Virus record (IMG/VR): IMGVR_UViG_3300006750_000099
Coordinates: 1 to 21,970 of that record
From: a virus
Strand: one strand, 5' to 3'
DNA: 21,970 nucleotides
Part shown: piece after piece, positions 14,784 to 21,734 of the stretch
Layout: each line of letters begins with the position of its first letter
How positions within the stretch are numbered: the first letter of the stretch is position 1
Translations under genes and position numbers: made by a program
Notes under the pieces: generated by a model
What the model saw: only the letters and a program-made list of their open reading frames with translations
What the model was told of the DNA's origin: nothing
Databases searched by the model: none

Positions 14784-16224
14784 TGTAATTATTACTAAAA
14801 AAAATGAAGTCTATATTAAAGTTGATTGTGAACCTTCCATCGCCCAAGAAATTTGTGATCACTTTACCTTTTTGGTTCCAGGACATACTTTTATGCCTGC
14901 TTATAGAAAGCGTTTATGGGATGGTAAAATCCGCCTATTTAACATCTATAATAGATTGTTGTATGGAGGATTACTAGAACATCTTTGTAAGTTTTTGTAT
15001 ATTAGAAATTACAAGGTTAAATTTCAATCCAACTTTGAAATCGCAAAATGTAATCTCCAATCCAAATTTATTGATTCTTTAAAATTACCACATACTATTA
15101 GAGATTACCAATTAGACGCCATAAATCATGCACTTTCCCATCAAAAAACTTTATTAGTTTCTCCAACGGCATCTGGGAAATCTCTTGTCATCTATATATT
15201 AGTAAGATATCTAAAACTCAAAACATTAATTCTTGTTCCAACAATTTCTTTAGTAACTCAAATGTTTCAAGACTTTAGGAGTTATGGTTGGGATGCTGCT
15301 AATAATTGTCATACAGTTTATGCTGGGAGGGATAAAGGGTCAGAATTACCTATAGTAATTAGTACTTGGCAATCTCTTTATAAAATGCCTCAAAAATACT
15401 TTGAGCAATATCAAATGATAATTGGTGATGAGGCACATGGATTTAAGTCTAAATCACTCACCTCTATTATGACAAAGTGTATTAATGCGAAATATAGAAT
15501 TGGAGCTACTGGAACTTTAGATGGGACTCAAACACACAAACTAGTTTTAGAAGGACTTTTCGGGAAAGTATTTAAAGTAACTTCTACTAAGAAGCTTATA
15601 GATGATAAACACCTTTCACCATTTGAAATTAAGGCCTTAGTGCTTAGACATCCAGCTTCAATTTGTTTTGATTTAAGAAAATCTAACTATCAAGAAGAGC
15701 TAGAGTATTTAATATCATCAAAAGCAAGGAATATCTTTATAAAAAATCTAGTATTAGGTTTGAATACAAATACTCTTCTTTTGTTTCGTTTTGTAGAAAA
15801 ACATGGACAGTTACTTTACAACATGATAAAGGAGAAAACAGATGCTACAGATAGAAAAACTTTCTTTGTACACGGAGGAACTGATTCAGATACTAGAGAG
15901 CAAATCAGACATATTGTTGAATCAGAAAAAAATGCAATTATCGTCGCCAGCTATGGTGTATTTAGTGTTGGCGTCGACATTAGGAATCTTCATAACATTG
16001 TGTTTGCTAGTCCTACTAAGTCGCGTATAAGAAATTTACAATCCATAGGTAGAGGATTAAGAAAATCAGCAAAAAAGAATATTGCCACTCTTTATGATAT
16101 TGCTGATGATTTAAGTTATAATGAAAAGAAGAATTATACTTTAGACCATTTTGAAGAAAGAATAGAAATATATAAAGATGAGAAATTTCCACTTCGTGTT
16201 TACAAAATTGCCCTCAAAACTTAA
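14770..16224 (+). CDS. uvsW: UvsW DNA/RNA helicase
   Basis: Superfamily 2 helicase that unwinds R-loops and branched recombination intermediates, switching replication from origin- to recombination-dependent mode. 484 residues. An N-terminal DNA-binding domain (about 1-105, including the AYRKRLWDGKIRLF block) precedes helicase motif I SPTASGKS (131-138), DEAH (220-223), GATGT (245-249), and a C-terminal RecA domain with FFVHGG, VGVDI and motif VI QSIGRGLRKS. Overlap with uvsY implies coupling. A dyad CTGCAG/CTGCAG just after the stop is too T-poor to be a convincing terminator. Confidence 0.93.
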   Translation: MEPHDVIITKKNEVYIKVDCEPSIAQEICDHFTFLVPGHTFMPAYRKRLWDGKIRLFNIYNRLLYGGLLEHLCKFLYIRNYKVKFQSNFEIAKCNLQSKFIDSLKLPHTIRDYQLDAINHALSHQKTLLVSPTASGKSLVIYILVRYLKLKTLILVPTISLVTQMFQDFRSYGWDAANNCHTVYAGRDKGSELPIVISTWQSLYKMPQKYFEQYQMIIGDEAHGFKSKSLTSIMTKCINAKYRIGATGTLDGTQTHKLVLEGLFGKVFKVTSTKKLIDDKHLSPFEIKALVLRHPASICFDLRKSNYQEELEYLISSKARNIFIKNLVLGLNTNTLLLFRFVEKHGQLLYNMIKEKTDATDRKTFFVHGGTDSDTREQIRHIVESEKNAIIVASYGVFSVGVDIRNLHNIVFASPTKSRIRNLQSIGRGLRKSAKKNIATLYDIADDLSYNEKKNYTLDHFEERIEIYKDEKFPLRVYKIALKT

Positions 16225-16267
16225 TTCCTGCAGCAACTGCAGCTGCCTTCCCTTTAAAACCTAACAC
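16214..16267 (-). other. Possible leaderless micro-ORF downstream of the leftward promoter
   Basis: A GTG at 16267 opens a 17-residue frame (VLGFKGKAAAVAAGIKF) ending within the uvsW 3' end. Its first base falls at about the predicted start of the - strand promoter transcript, so it would be leaderless. The frame is also open upstream without an ATG, so it could be the remnant C-terminus of a lost gene, or chance. Confidence 0.2.
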
Positions 16268-16271
16268 GGTA

Positions 16272-16300
16272 ATTATAACACGTGATATGTGATTTGTCAA
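16272..16300 (-). promoter_or_regulatory. Perfect-consensus sigma70 promoter pointing left
   Basis: On the - strand: TTGACA (16295-16300), 17-base spacer, TATAAT (16272-16277), with TG in the extended -10 position. Expected start near 16265. No annotated - strand gene follows; the transcript would run antisense to uvsW. Confidence 0.7.
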
Positions 16301-16305
16301 GTGGG

Positions 16306-16333
16306 TTGACTTTTGGTGATTATATGTTATAAT
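16306..16333 (+). promoter_or_regulatory. Host-type sigma70 promoter for gene 55 operon
   Basis: TTGACT (16306-16311), 16-base spacer, TATAAT (16328-16333), extended -10 TG at 16325-16326. It lies 34 bases upstream of the gp55 ATG. Genes 55-47-46-def would thus be transcribed before late sigma is made. The -35 box forms a GTCAA/TTGAC inverted repeat with that of the leftward promoter. Confidence 0.8.
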
Positions 16334-16367
16334 AATGTTATGTTGTTTTAGAATAAGGAGATAAATA

Positions 16368-16946
16368 ATGAAAAAGAATCCATTGCATTATGTAGATAAT
16401 GAACAGTTTCTTGAATCTATGATTAATTATCAAAAGGAAATTAAGCAAGCAAAAGAAGCTGATGAGCCCCTTCCAGTTATACCAGAATATATAGGTGAAT
16501 GTTTTTTGAAAATAGCTAATAGATTATCATTTAGACCTAATTTTATTAATTATGCATTTAGAGAGGATATGATTTCAGATGGTATTGAAAACTGTATACA
16601 GTATATGAATAATTTCAATCCAGAAAAGTCATCTAATCCATTTGCTTATTTTACTCAAATTATCTATTATGCATTTATTAGAAGGATACAAAAAGAGAAA
16701 AAACAATTGTATATAAAATATAAAACAATGGATACTCAGGCTGCTATGTCAGAAAATGTGGAAATATCACAAAATGATACTGAACAAAGATATAGTTATG
16801 AGACAATGACTCAAGATCAAAAAGTAAATATGTATAATTTTATTTCTAATTTCGAAGAGAGTAAGAAAAAGAAAAAAGAAACAGCAAAGAAAAAAACAAC
16901 AAAGGTTGATGATAGCACCAATTTAGAATTGATTATGAGCGTATGA
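16368..16946 (+). CDS. gp55: Late-transcription sigma factor (T4 gp55-like)
   Basis: Small divergent sigma factor that directs host RNA polymerase to TATAAATA late promoters together with the sliding clamp and gp33. 192 residues, T4 185. Recognised segments: HYVDNEQFLESMINYQKEI at the N-terminus, FRPNFINYAFREDMISDGIE (core-binding helix, matching the T4 KQEMIADGIE region), NPFAYFTQIIYYAFIRRIQKEKK, and a Lys-rich linker before a hydrophobic C-terminal end (NLELIMSV). Ribosome site AAGGAG at 16355-16360. Own sigma70 promoter upstream. The stop overlaps gene 47 by four bases (ATGA). Confidence 0.93.
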   Translation: MKKNPLHYVDNEQFLESMINYQKEIKQAKEADEPLPVIPEYIGECFLKIANRLSFRPNFINYAFREDMISDGIENCIQYMNNFNPEKSSNPFAYFTQIIYYAFIRRIQKEKKQLYIKYKTMDTQAAMSENVEISQNDTEQRYSYETMTQDQKVNMYNFISNFEESKKKKKETAKKKTTKVDDSTNLELIMSV

Positions 16947-18031
16947 AAGTAGCAGTAATAACGGATACACATTTTGGTGCGCGTAATGACAGTCAAGTTT
17001 TTGCGGGGTATTTCAAAAAGTTTTATGAAGAGATATTTTTTCCTACTCTATTAGAGAGGGGTATTGATACAGTTGTTCATTTGGGAGATATTGTCGATAG
17101 GCGAAAGTTTATTAACTATAAAACTCTCTATCAAATGCGGCATAATTTCTTTGATCAGTGCTGGGAACATTATATCAATTTACACCTTTTGATTGGTAAT
17201 CACGATACGGCATATAAAAATACAAATGAACTAAACAGTATGGACAGTCTTAGGATGATGAGATCTGGCAGTGAAGGTGCTGGTGGTGGATTTATCAAGG
17301 TATATGAAGTCCCTACGGAAATTGAACTAGACAATACCAAAGTATTTTTACAACCTTGGATATGTGATGAAAATAGAGAGCAATCCCTTAAAGCAATTCA
17401 AGATACTGAGGCACAGATTCTTTTTGGTCATTTGGAAGTTAGGGGGTTTGAAATGCATACAGGAAGTTTTAGTCGTGAGGGGGTGGAAGCTAATACATTT
17501 CAAAAGTTTGATATGGCAATGAGTGGACATTTTCACCATAAATCTGATAATGGAAATATCTACTATCTTGGAAGCCCTTATCAAATTACTTGGTCAGATT
17601 ATAAAGATCCAAGAGGGTTTCATATATTTGATACAGATACCAGAGAGCTAGAATTTATTCTTAATCCTTTGGAAATGTTTCATAAGATTTATTATGATGA
17701 TGATAAAATGACCTTAGAATCAATTCAGAATGAGGACTATTCAAAATATAAAGATTGTTATATAAAGGTGGTAGTAGTTAAAAAGAATAATCCCTTTTGG
17801 TTCGACACCTTGATTGATAATCTTTATAAGGTGGATGCTGGAGACATTTCTGTTGTTGAAAATTTTGATGAAGATTTTCTTATAGGGGATGAAAATTTGA
17901 TAGATGAGGCTGAAGATACTATGACAATATTGTCAAAATATGTAAATTCACTTAATATAGATAATAAAAAAGAACTTGATACTTTAATGAAATCTTTGTA
18001 TACTGAATCTTTGGCTGTAGAGACGGTATAA
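16943..18031 (+). CDS. gp47: Recombination nuclease subunit gp47 (SbcD/Mre11-like)
   Basis: Metal-dependent phosphodiesterase that, with the gp46 ATPase, resects DNA ends for recombination and helps degrade host DNA. 362 residues. Calcineurin-type motifs: D8/H10 in TDTHFG, GDIVDRR (48-54), GNHD (85-88), GHLE (162-165) and GHFHH (195-199). The C-terminal third (VVVVKKNNPFWFDTL onward) would contact gp46. ATG overlaps the gene 55 stop (ATGA). Confidence 0.95.
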   Translation: MKVAVITDTHFGARNDSQVFAGYFKKFYEEIFFPTLLERGIDTVVHLGDIVDRRKFINYKTLYQMRHNFFDQCWEHYINLHLLIGNHDTAYKNTNELNSMDSLRMMRSGSEGAGGGFIKVYEVPTEIELDNTKVFLQPWICDENREQSLKAIQDTEAQILFGHLEVRGFEMHTGSFSREGVEANTFQKFDMAMSGHFHHKSDNGNIYYLGSPYQITWSDYKDPRGFHIFDTDTRELEFILNPLEMFHKIYYDDDKMTLESIQNEDYSKYKDCYIKVVVVKKNNPFWFDTLIDNLYKVDAGDISVVENFDEDFLIGDENLIDEAEDTMTILSKYVNSLNIDNKKELDTLMKSLYTESLAVETV

Positions 18032-18051
18032 TAAAAAGATTGGGGAATAAT

Positions 18052-18378
18052 ATGATAAAAACTTATGCTGAAGTTATAGCGGAAAGGGAAAAAGATATGC
18101 CTAGCCATTATGCAGAAGAAGAAGAAAAAATATGGAAAGAGCAAAAGGAACATAGAGAGAAGATTAAAGCGCAATCAGTCTCACTTGGTGAAGAGTTGGC
18201 AACTGCGGTTACTTTGGAAATTGCAGATAAAGTATTTTCGAAAATAGCCCTGCAGGCTCATGAAAGAGACATTACATTTAATAAAATGTGTAATCTTATT
18301 ATACGAGATGGAATGAAGTCTGCGGAATATAAATTTGAACATGATAACAAACCTCAATTTTTAGCAGAAGATAAGTGA
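18052..18378 (+). CDS. Small unknown protein between genes 47 and 46
   Basis: 108 residues, no family recognised. Start put at ATG 18052 because GGGGA (18042-18046) stands at proper distance; a TTG at 18040 in the same frame overlaps that site and is unlikely. The N-terminus MIKTYAEVIAE oddly resembles the T4 capsid-targeting signal MKTYQEFIAE and ends in IAE, a gp21-type site, although the gene lies in an early operon. A charged helix (EEEEKIWKEQKEHREKIKA) follows, then an apparently globular helical part (AVTLEIADKVFSKIAL, FNKMCNLIIRDG). Its TGA overlaps the GTG of gene 46, so it is part of the same coupled operon. Function unknown. Confidence 0.75.
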   Translation: MIKTYAEVIAEREKDMPSHYAEEEEKIWKEQKEHREKIKAQSVSLGEELATAVTLEIADKVFSKIALQAHERDITFNKMCNLIIRDGMKSAEYKFEHDNKPQFLAEDK

Positions 18379-20090
18379 TACAATTTAAAACTATACGGTG
18401 GAAGAATTTATTAGCTTCCGGAAATGCTTTTACACAAGTTAAACTTAATACTGATAGTTCCACATTAATAATAGGTGAGAATGGTGCAGGTAAATCCACT
18501 ATTTTAGATGCTCTAACCTTTGGGTTATTTGGGCGTCCATTCCGTTCTATTAATAAAAATCAATTAGTTAATTCTGTTAATCAAGGAGGAACTGAGGTAG
18601 AAATTGAATTTGAGATTGGAAGTAAGGAATATGTTATTAAAAGGGGGATAAGTAAAAACTTCTTTGCCATATATCAAGATGGAAAACTTCTTAATCAAGA
18701 TGCCTCGGTTAGAGACTATCAAGAGTTTTTAGAAAAAACTATTCTCAAATTAAATTACAAATCCTTTACTCAGATTGTAATTTTGGGGAGTTCTTCTTTT
18801 ATCCCATTTATGCGACTCAAAGCATCTGAGCGTAGAGCAATTATTGAAGATCTTCTTGATATAGAAATTTTTTCTGTTATGAATCTACTTTTAAAGGGTA
18901 GAGCTGCACAGAACAAAGAAGATATGGGAACAGTTGATATTGCTCTTGGATTATCAAAGGGAGAGAGAGAGCATTTAGAATTTTTGATTGACAAACTCAA
19001 AGAAGACAAATCAATACAAATCACTAAAAATAAAAAGGATATAGAGAAACATGAAGAATTTCTTAAAAAGTACAAACAGGAGATTAAGGACTATTCTGAT
19101 AAAAATCATGTGCTTTCTGAATCCATATCTGACCAGGAAAACGTCCGAAAGAAAGTTAATACGTTATCTGATTATGGGCGGGGCATTGAAAAAAATATAA
19201 TGAAATTTGAAGATGAGATTGAATTTTATGAAAAAAATGAAACTTGTAGTGTATGTAGACAAGATATTCCTGAAGAATTTCGTGAGAATATGATTGAAGA
19301 TTTCCACGCTAAAATGCATAAAAGTGGGCAAGCAATTTTAAAACTCGGACTAGATTTACATGATCAAAAAGAAAGAGTTAAGGAGATTGATAAAATTCTT
19401 GATACCATGAATGAACATAATACTGAAGCAACTCATGCTCAGAATTCTTTAGAAGCGTGTGTTCAGTACATAGAAAAGGTTACTGGACAAAATAAAGAAC
19501 TTCTGCAGATGACAGAGGATATAGATCAGAAGAGAAAAGATTTAGATATTTTAAAAGATGATATTGACATATATAATAAAGAGAAGGAAGACCTGTCAAA
19601 TCAAAAATATTTGTATGAAACAGCAGCAACCCTTCTTAAAGATACTGGCATAAAAACACGTATTATCAAGCAGTATTTGCCAATTATCAATAAATTAATC
19701 AATGTTCATCTTGGCAAGTTGGATTTTTATGTTTCATTTGAGCTGGATGAGGCTTTTAATGAGACTATTAGATCTAGATATCGAGATGAGTTTACCTATG
19801 ATTCTTTTAGTGAAGGTGAGAAGATGAGGATTGATCTTGCTCTTTTATTTACATGGAGAGCTGTTGCTAAACTCAAAAATAGTGTGAACACTAACCTGCT
19901 GGTGCTCGATGAGGTATTCGACAGCTCTCTTGATGCTGCGGGAACTGATGAGTTCTTAAAAATTTTAAATGATTTAGCTGGTGATGTAAATACATTTGTT
20001 ATAAGCCATAAAGGTGAAATTTTATTTGATAAATTCAATAAAGTTATTAAATTCGAGAAATATAAAAACTTCTCAAGAATAGTTTCGTGA
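18375..20090 (+). CDS. gp46: Recombination nuclease ATPase gp46 (SbcC/Rad50-like)
   Basis: ABC-type SMC-like ATPase partner of gp47. 571 residues, T4 560. Walker A GENGAGKST (34-42), Q-loop region ILGSSSF, long antiparallel coiled coil broken by a zinc-hook CSVC (Cys291 and Cys294), then signature FSEGEKMRIDLAL (about 478 onward) and Walker B LLVLDEVFD (about 510). Start is GTG overlapping the previous stop (GTGA); no ATG allows the conserved MIQFKTIRWKNLLASG beginning. Deformylase starts in the same GTGA manner at its 3' end. Confidence 0.95.
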   Translation: MIQFKTIRWKNLLASGNAFTQVKLNTDSSTLIIGENGAGKSTILDALTFGLFGRPFRSINKNQLVNSVNQGGTEVEIEFEIGSKEYVIKRGISKNFFAIYQDGKLLNQDASVRDYQEFLEKTILKLNYKSFTQIVILGSSSFIPFMRLKASERRAIIEDLLDIEIFSVMNLLLKGRAAQNKEDMGTVDIALGLSKGEREHLEFLIDKLKEDKSIQITKNKKDIEKHEEFLKKYKQEIKDYSDKNHVLSESISDQENVRKKVNTLSDYGRGIEKNIMKFEDEIEFYEKNETCSVCRQDIPEEFRENMIEDFHAKMHKSGQAILKLGLDLHDQKERVKEIDKILDTMNEHNTEATHAQNSLEACVQYIEKVTGQNKELLQMTEDIDQKRKDLDILKDDIDIYNKEKEDLSNQKYLYETAATLLKDTGIKTRIIKQYLPIINKLINVHLGKLDFYVSFELDEAFNETIRSRYRDEFTYDSFSEGEKMRIDLALLFTWRAVAKLKNSVNTNLLVLDEVFDSSLDAAGTDEFLKILNDLAGDVNTFVISHKGEILFDKFNKVIKFEKYKNFSRIVS

Positions 20091-20665
20091 TTAATCTAGT
20101 CCCTGAATCAGACCCAAATTTAAAAAAAGTACCTAGCTTGTGGGATTTTAAAAATCCCCTTAATATTATTCGACGCCTTGAAACTGAGGAAGTTACAGAT
20201 ACACCAGATGTTCAAGATGAATTGAAAGCACCAGATTTATATAATATATTAGTACAGCATATGGTTTATTATAGGGGATTAGGATTAGCTGCTAATCAAA
20301 TAGGAATACCATTCAAGGCATTTTCTATGATGGTAAATGATAAAGACGTTATATGTTGCTTTAATCCTGAAATTATAAAGGAATCAGATGAAACAATAGT
20401 AATAAAGGAAGGATGTTTAAGTTATCCATTGTTATTTTTAAAAATAAAAAGACCTAAAGAAATTTGGGTCAAATATAAAAATGCAGATGGTGATGAAATT
20501 GATGCTCATTTTGAGGGATTGGCTGCAAGAACCTTTCAACATGAAATGGATCATATGAATGGGACTGTTTTTTTGGATAGAGTAAGTAAGGGATCTTTGC
20601 GGCTTGCCAGGCGTAAACAGAGAACACTTTTGAAAAAAGAAAGAAGAAATGGAAGAAAGAATTGA
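20087..20665 (+). CDS. def: Peptide deformylase (phage-encoded)
   Basis: Metalloenzyme that removes the formyl group from new proteins. 192 residues with all three motifs: GLGLAANQIG (64-73), EGCLSYP with metal ligand Cys110 (108-114), and QHEMDHMNG with His152, Glu153 and His156. All catalytic residues are intact, so activity is expected. Unlike many short phage deformylases it retains an N-terminal extension of about 45 residues and a basic C-terminal tail (RLARRKQRTLLKKERRNGRKN). Start GTG overlaps the gene 46 stop. Phage deformylases are known from marine cyanophages; its place in the recombination operon would make it early. Confidence 0.94.
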   Translation: MINLVPESDPNLKKVPSLWDFKNPLNIIRRLETEEVTDTPDVQDELKAPDLYNILVQHMVYYRGLGLAANQIGIPFKAFSMMVNDKDVICCFNPEIIKESDETIVIKEGCLSYPLLFLKIKRPKEIWVKYKNADGDEIDAHFEGLAARTFQHEMDHMNGTVFLDRVSKGSLRLARRKQRTLLKKERRNGRKN

Positions 20666-20849
20666 AAAGTTTGGTTCAAGTAAAAAATTAAAAAGATTTC
20701 ATAACAAAAAACAAAGGAGTAATCAAAAACAACATTTGAAGGATGTGACAGTTTCTTATAGAGATATTCAAGAGCAAGAACATGAAGATGATGTGTTGTA
20801 TGAAGAATTTGAAAGGGAAAAAGAATGGATGAGAATGGAGAACTATTAG
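20649..20849 (+). CDS. Small charged protein of unknown function
   Basis: 66 residues overlapping the deformylase end by 17 bases and the next gene by 25. Basic first half (SSKKLKRFHNKKQRSNQKQHLK), acidic second half (EQEHEDDVLYEEFEREKEW). No motif known. Overlaps on both sides are consistent with a coupled operon member. No strong ribosome site separate from the deformylase coding sequence is seen, so this remains tentative. Confidence 0.5.
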   Translation: MEERIEKFGSSKKLKRFHNKKQRSNQKQHLKDVTVSYRDIQEQEHEDDVLYEEFEREKEWMRMENY

Positions 20850-21346
20850 AAAAGGTACACAGAGAACAAGCTGAGAAACAAAAACAGCTTGAAAAGGATT
20901 TCTCTGCACATTTTATGGCAGAACTTGCTCGGCGGAATTTGATATTTCATAAAGCTCATGAGATGGATAAAAAGGTGATCATTTGTGATATTGATGGTAC
21001 AATTTGTTCACAAAGAGTATTTTCAAAAGAAAGGGCTCCAGATGATGAAGTATCTTTTCGTGAAGCAGAACCTTTTTCAAAAAGAATTGAATATATGAAT
21101 TCTCTCCATGAAGATGGACATTATATAATATATTGGTCTGCGAGGGGATATGAAAGTGGTACTGATTTTTTAGATGAGACTAGAAAACAATTAGATTCAT
21201 GGAATGTAAAATATAATGAATGTATAGTGTTTAAACCAAATTATGATATTTGGATTGATGATAAGGCAGTTGGTGTCCGTAGGGATACAGAGGGCGCCAT
21301 TTCAGAATTTAAAACTAATATAGAACAGGCAATGGGGGTGTTGTGA
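20825..21346 (+). CDS. HAD-superfamily phosphatase
   Basis: 173 residues. HAD motifs: ICDIDGT with nucleophile Asp55 and acid/base Asp57, motif II YWSARG (Ser105), and motif IV WIDDKAVG (Asp145/Asp146). An N-terminal charged helix (about 1-48, EKVHREQAEKQKQLEKDF) is additional to the minimal domain and may be a separate coiled coil. A later Met48 (MDKKVIICDIDG) is an alternative start, but GGGA at suitable spacing supports 20825. Resembles small phage and capsule-cluster HAD phosphatases. Substrate (sugar phosphate, nucleotide or DNA 3' phosphate) cannot be inferred. Last protein gene before the GC-rich stretch. Confidence 0.82.
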   Translation: MDENGELLEKVHREQAEKQKQLEKDFSAHFMAELARRNLIFHKAHEMDKKVIICDIDGTICSQRVFSKERAPDDEVSFREAEPFSKRIEYMNSLHEDGHYIIYWSARGYESGTDFLDETRKQLDSWNVKYNECIVFKPNYDIWIDDKAVGVRRDTEGAISEFKTNIEQAMGVL

Positions 21347-21350
21347 TCTC

Positions 21351-21480
21351 TGTCATTAGGTTGACTACCTATTCATAGGAGACATGGCAGGATTCGTCAT
21401 CTGCTTAGCGACACGGCGTAAAAGAGCGAACCTCGTAAAATTGAGGGGAAGCGGGCTGTGAAGCTAGCACCCCCTTTTCC
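21351..21480 (+). ncRNA. GC-rich candidate structured RNA/leader
   Basis: From 21361 to 21480, 61 of 120 bases are G or C, against about one third in flanking DNA. Several short hairpins lie in series: AGGT/ACCT, CCTA/TAGG around TTCA, ATGGC/GTCAT (one G-T pair), CCTC/GAGG around GTAAAATT, and a final GGGG/CCCC with an inner GGCT/AGCT. A CCCCTTTTCC tract follows. The stretch does not resemble a tRNA. It lies directly upstream of a 55-residue gene and isocitrate lyase. A 25-codon frame from ATG 21384 exists, but its AGGAG is only two bases away. Riboswitch, small RNA or transferred DNA all remain possible. Confidence 0.45.
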
Positions 21481-21520
21481 TAAATATCGTGTAACCTCAC
21501 AAAAAGATAGGAGTCTCCCC

Positions 21521-21688
21521 ATGTTCTTTTATCAGCACCTAACCACTTTTCAAGTGGAAACTAAAAGTAGTTCTACAACATTTCCTTATCAAAATGAAGC
21601 AGATATTCTTTATCAAAAATATGTAAAAGATAAAATACCAGTTGAATTTTTTAAAAATGGAAAATTACAAAAGGAGTTTAAACCGTGA
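21521..21688 (+). CDS. Small protein of unknown function upstream of isocitrate lyase
   Basis: 55 residues from ATG 21521, which has AGGAG seven bases before it. The longer frame from GTG 21458 runs through the GC-rich structured stretch and has no ribosome site. No recognised family; the sequence contains FPYQNEADILYQKYVKDKIP and a lysine-rich end. No membrane segment or signal peptide. It ends 46 bases before the isocitrate lyase ATG. Confidence 0.6.
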   Translation: MFFYQHLTTFQVETKSSSTTFPYQNEADILYQKYVKDKIPVEFFKNGKLQKEFKP

Positions 21689-21734
21689 ATTTATATAGAT
21701 GGAACACACCCATTTAAAATAGAAAGTGAATAAA

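Noticed and set aside
16225-16245. CTGCAG-CAA-CTGCAG dyad as uvsW terminator
   Set aside because: Followed by CTGCCTTCCC rather than a T-run; the stem is a repeat of a self-complementary hexamer.
21351-21480. tRNA or known riboswitch in the GC-rich stretch
   Set aside because: No cloverleaf, no TTCGA-type T-loop, and no signature I know of TPP, SAM, glycine, cobalamin or glutamine riboswitches; kept only as unclassified candidate structure.
21458-21520. N-terminal extension of the 55-residue gene from GTG 21458
   Set aside because: No ribosome site before this GTG, and a good AGGAG precedes ATG 21521.
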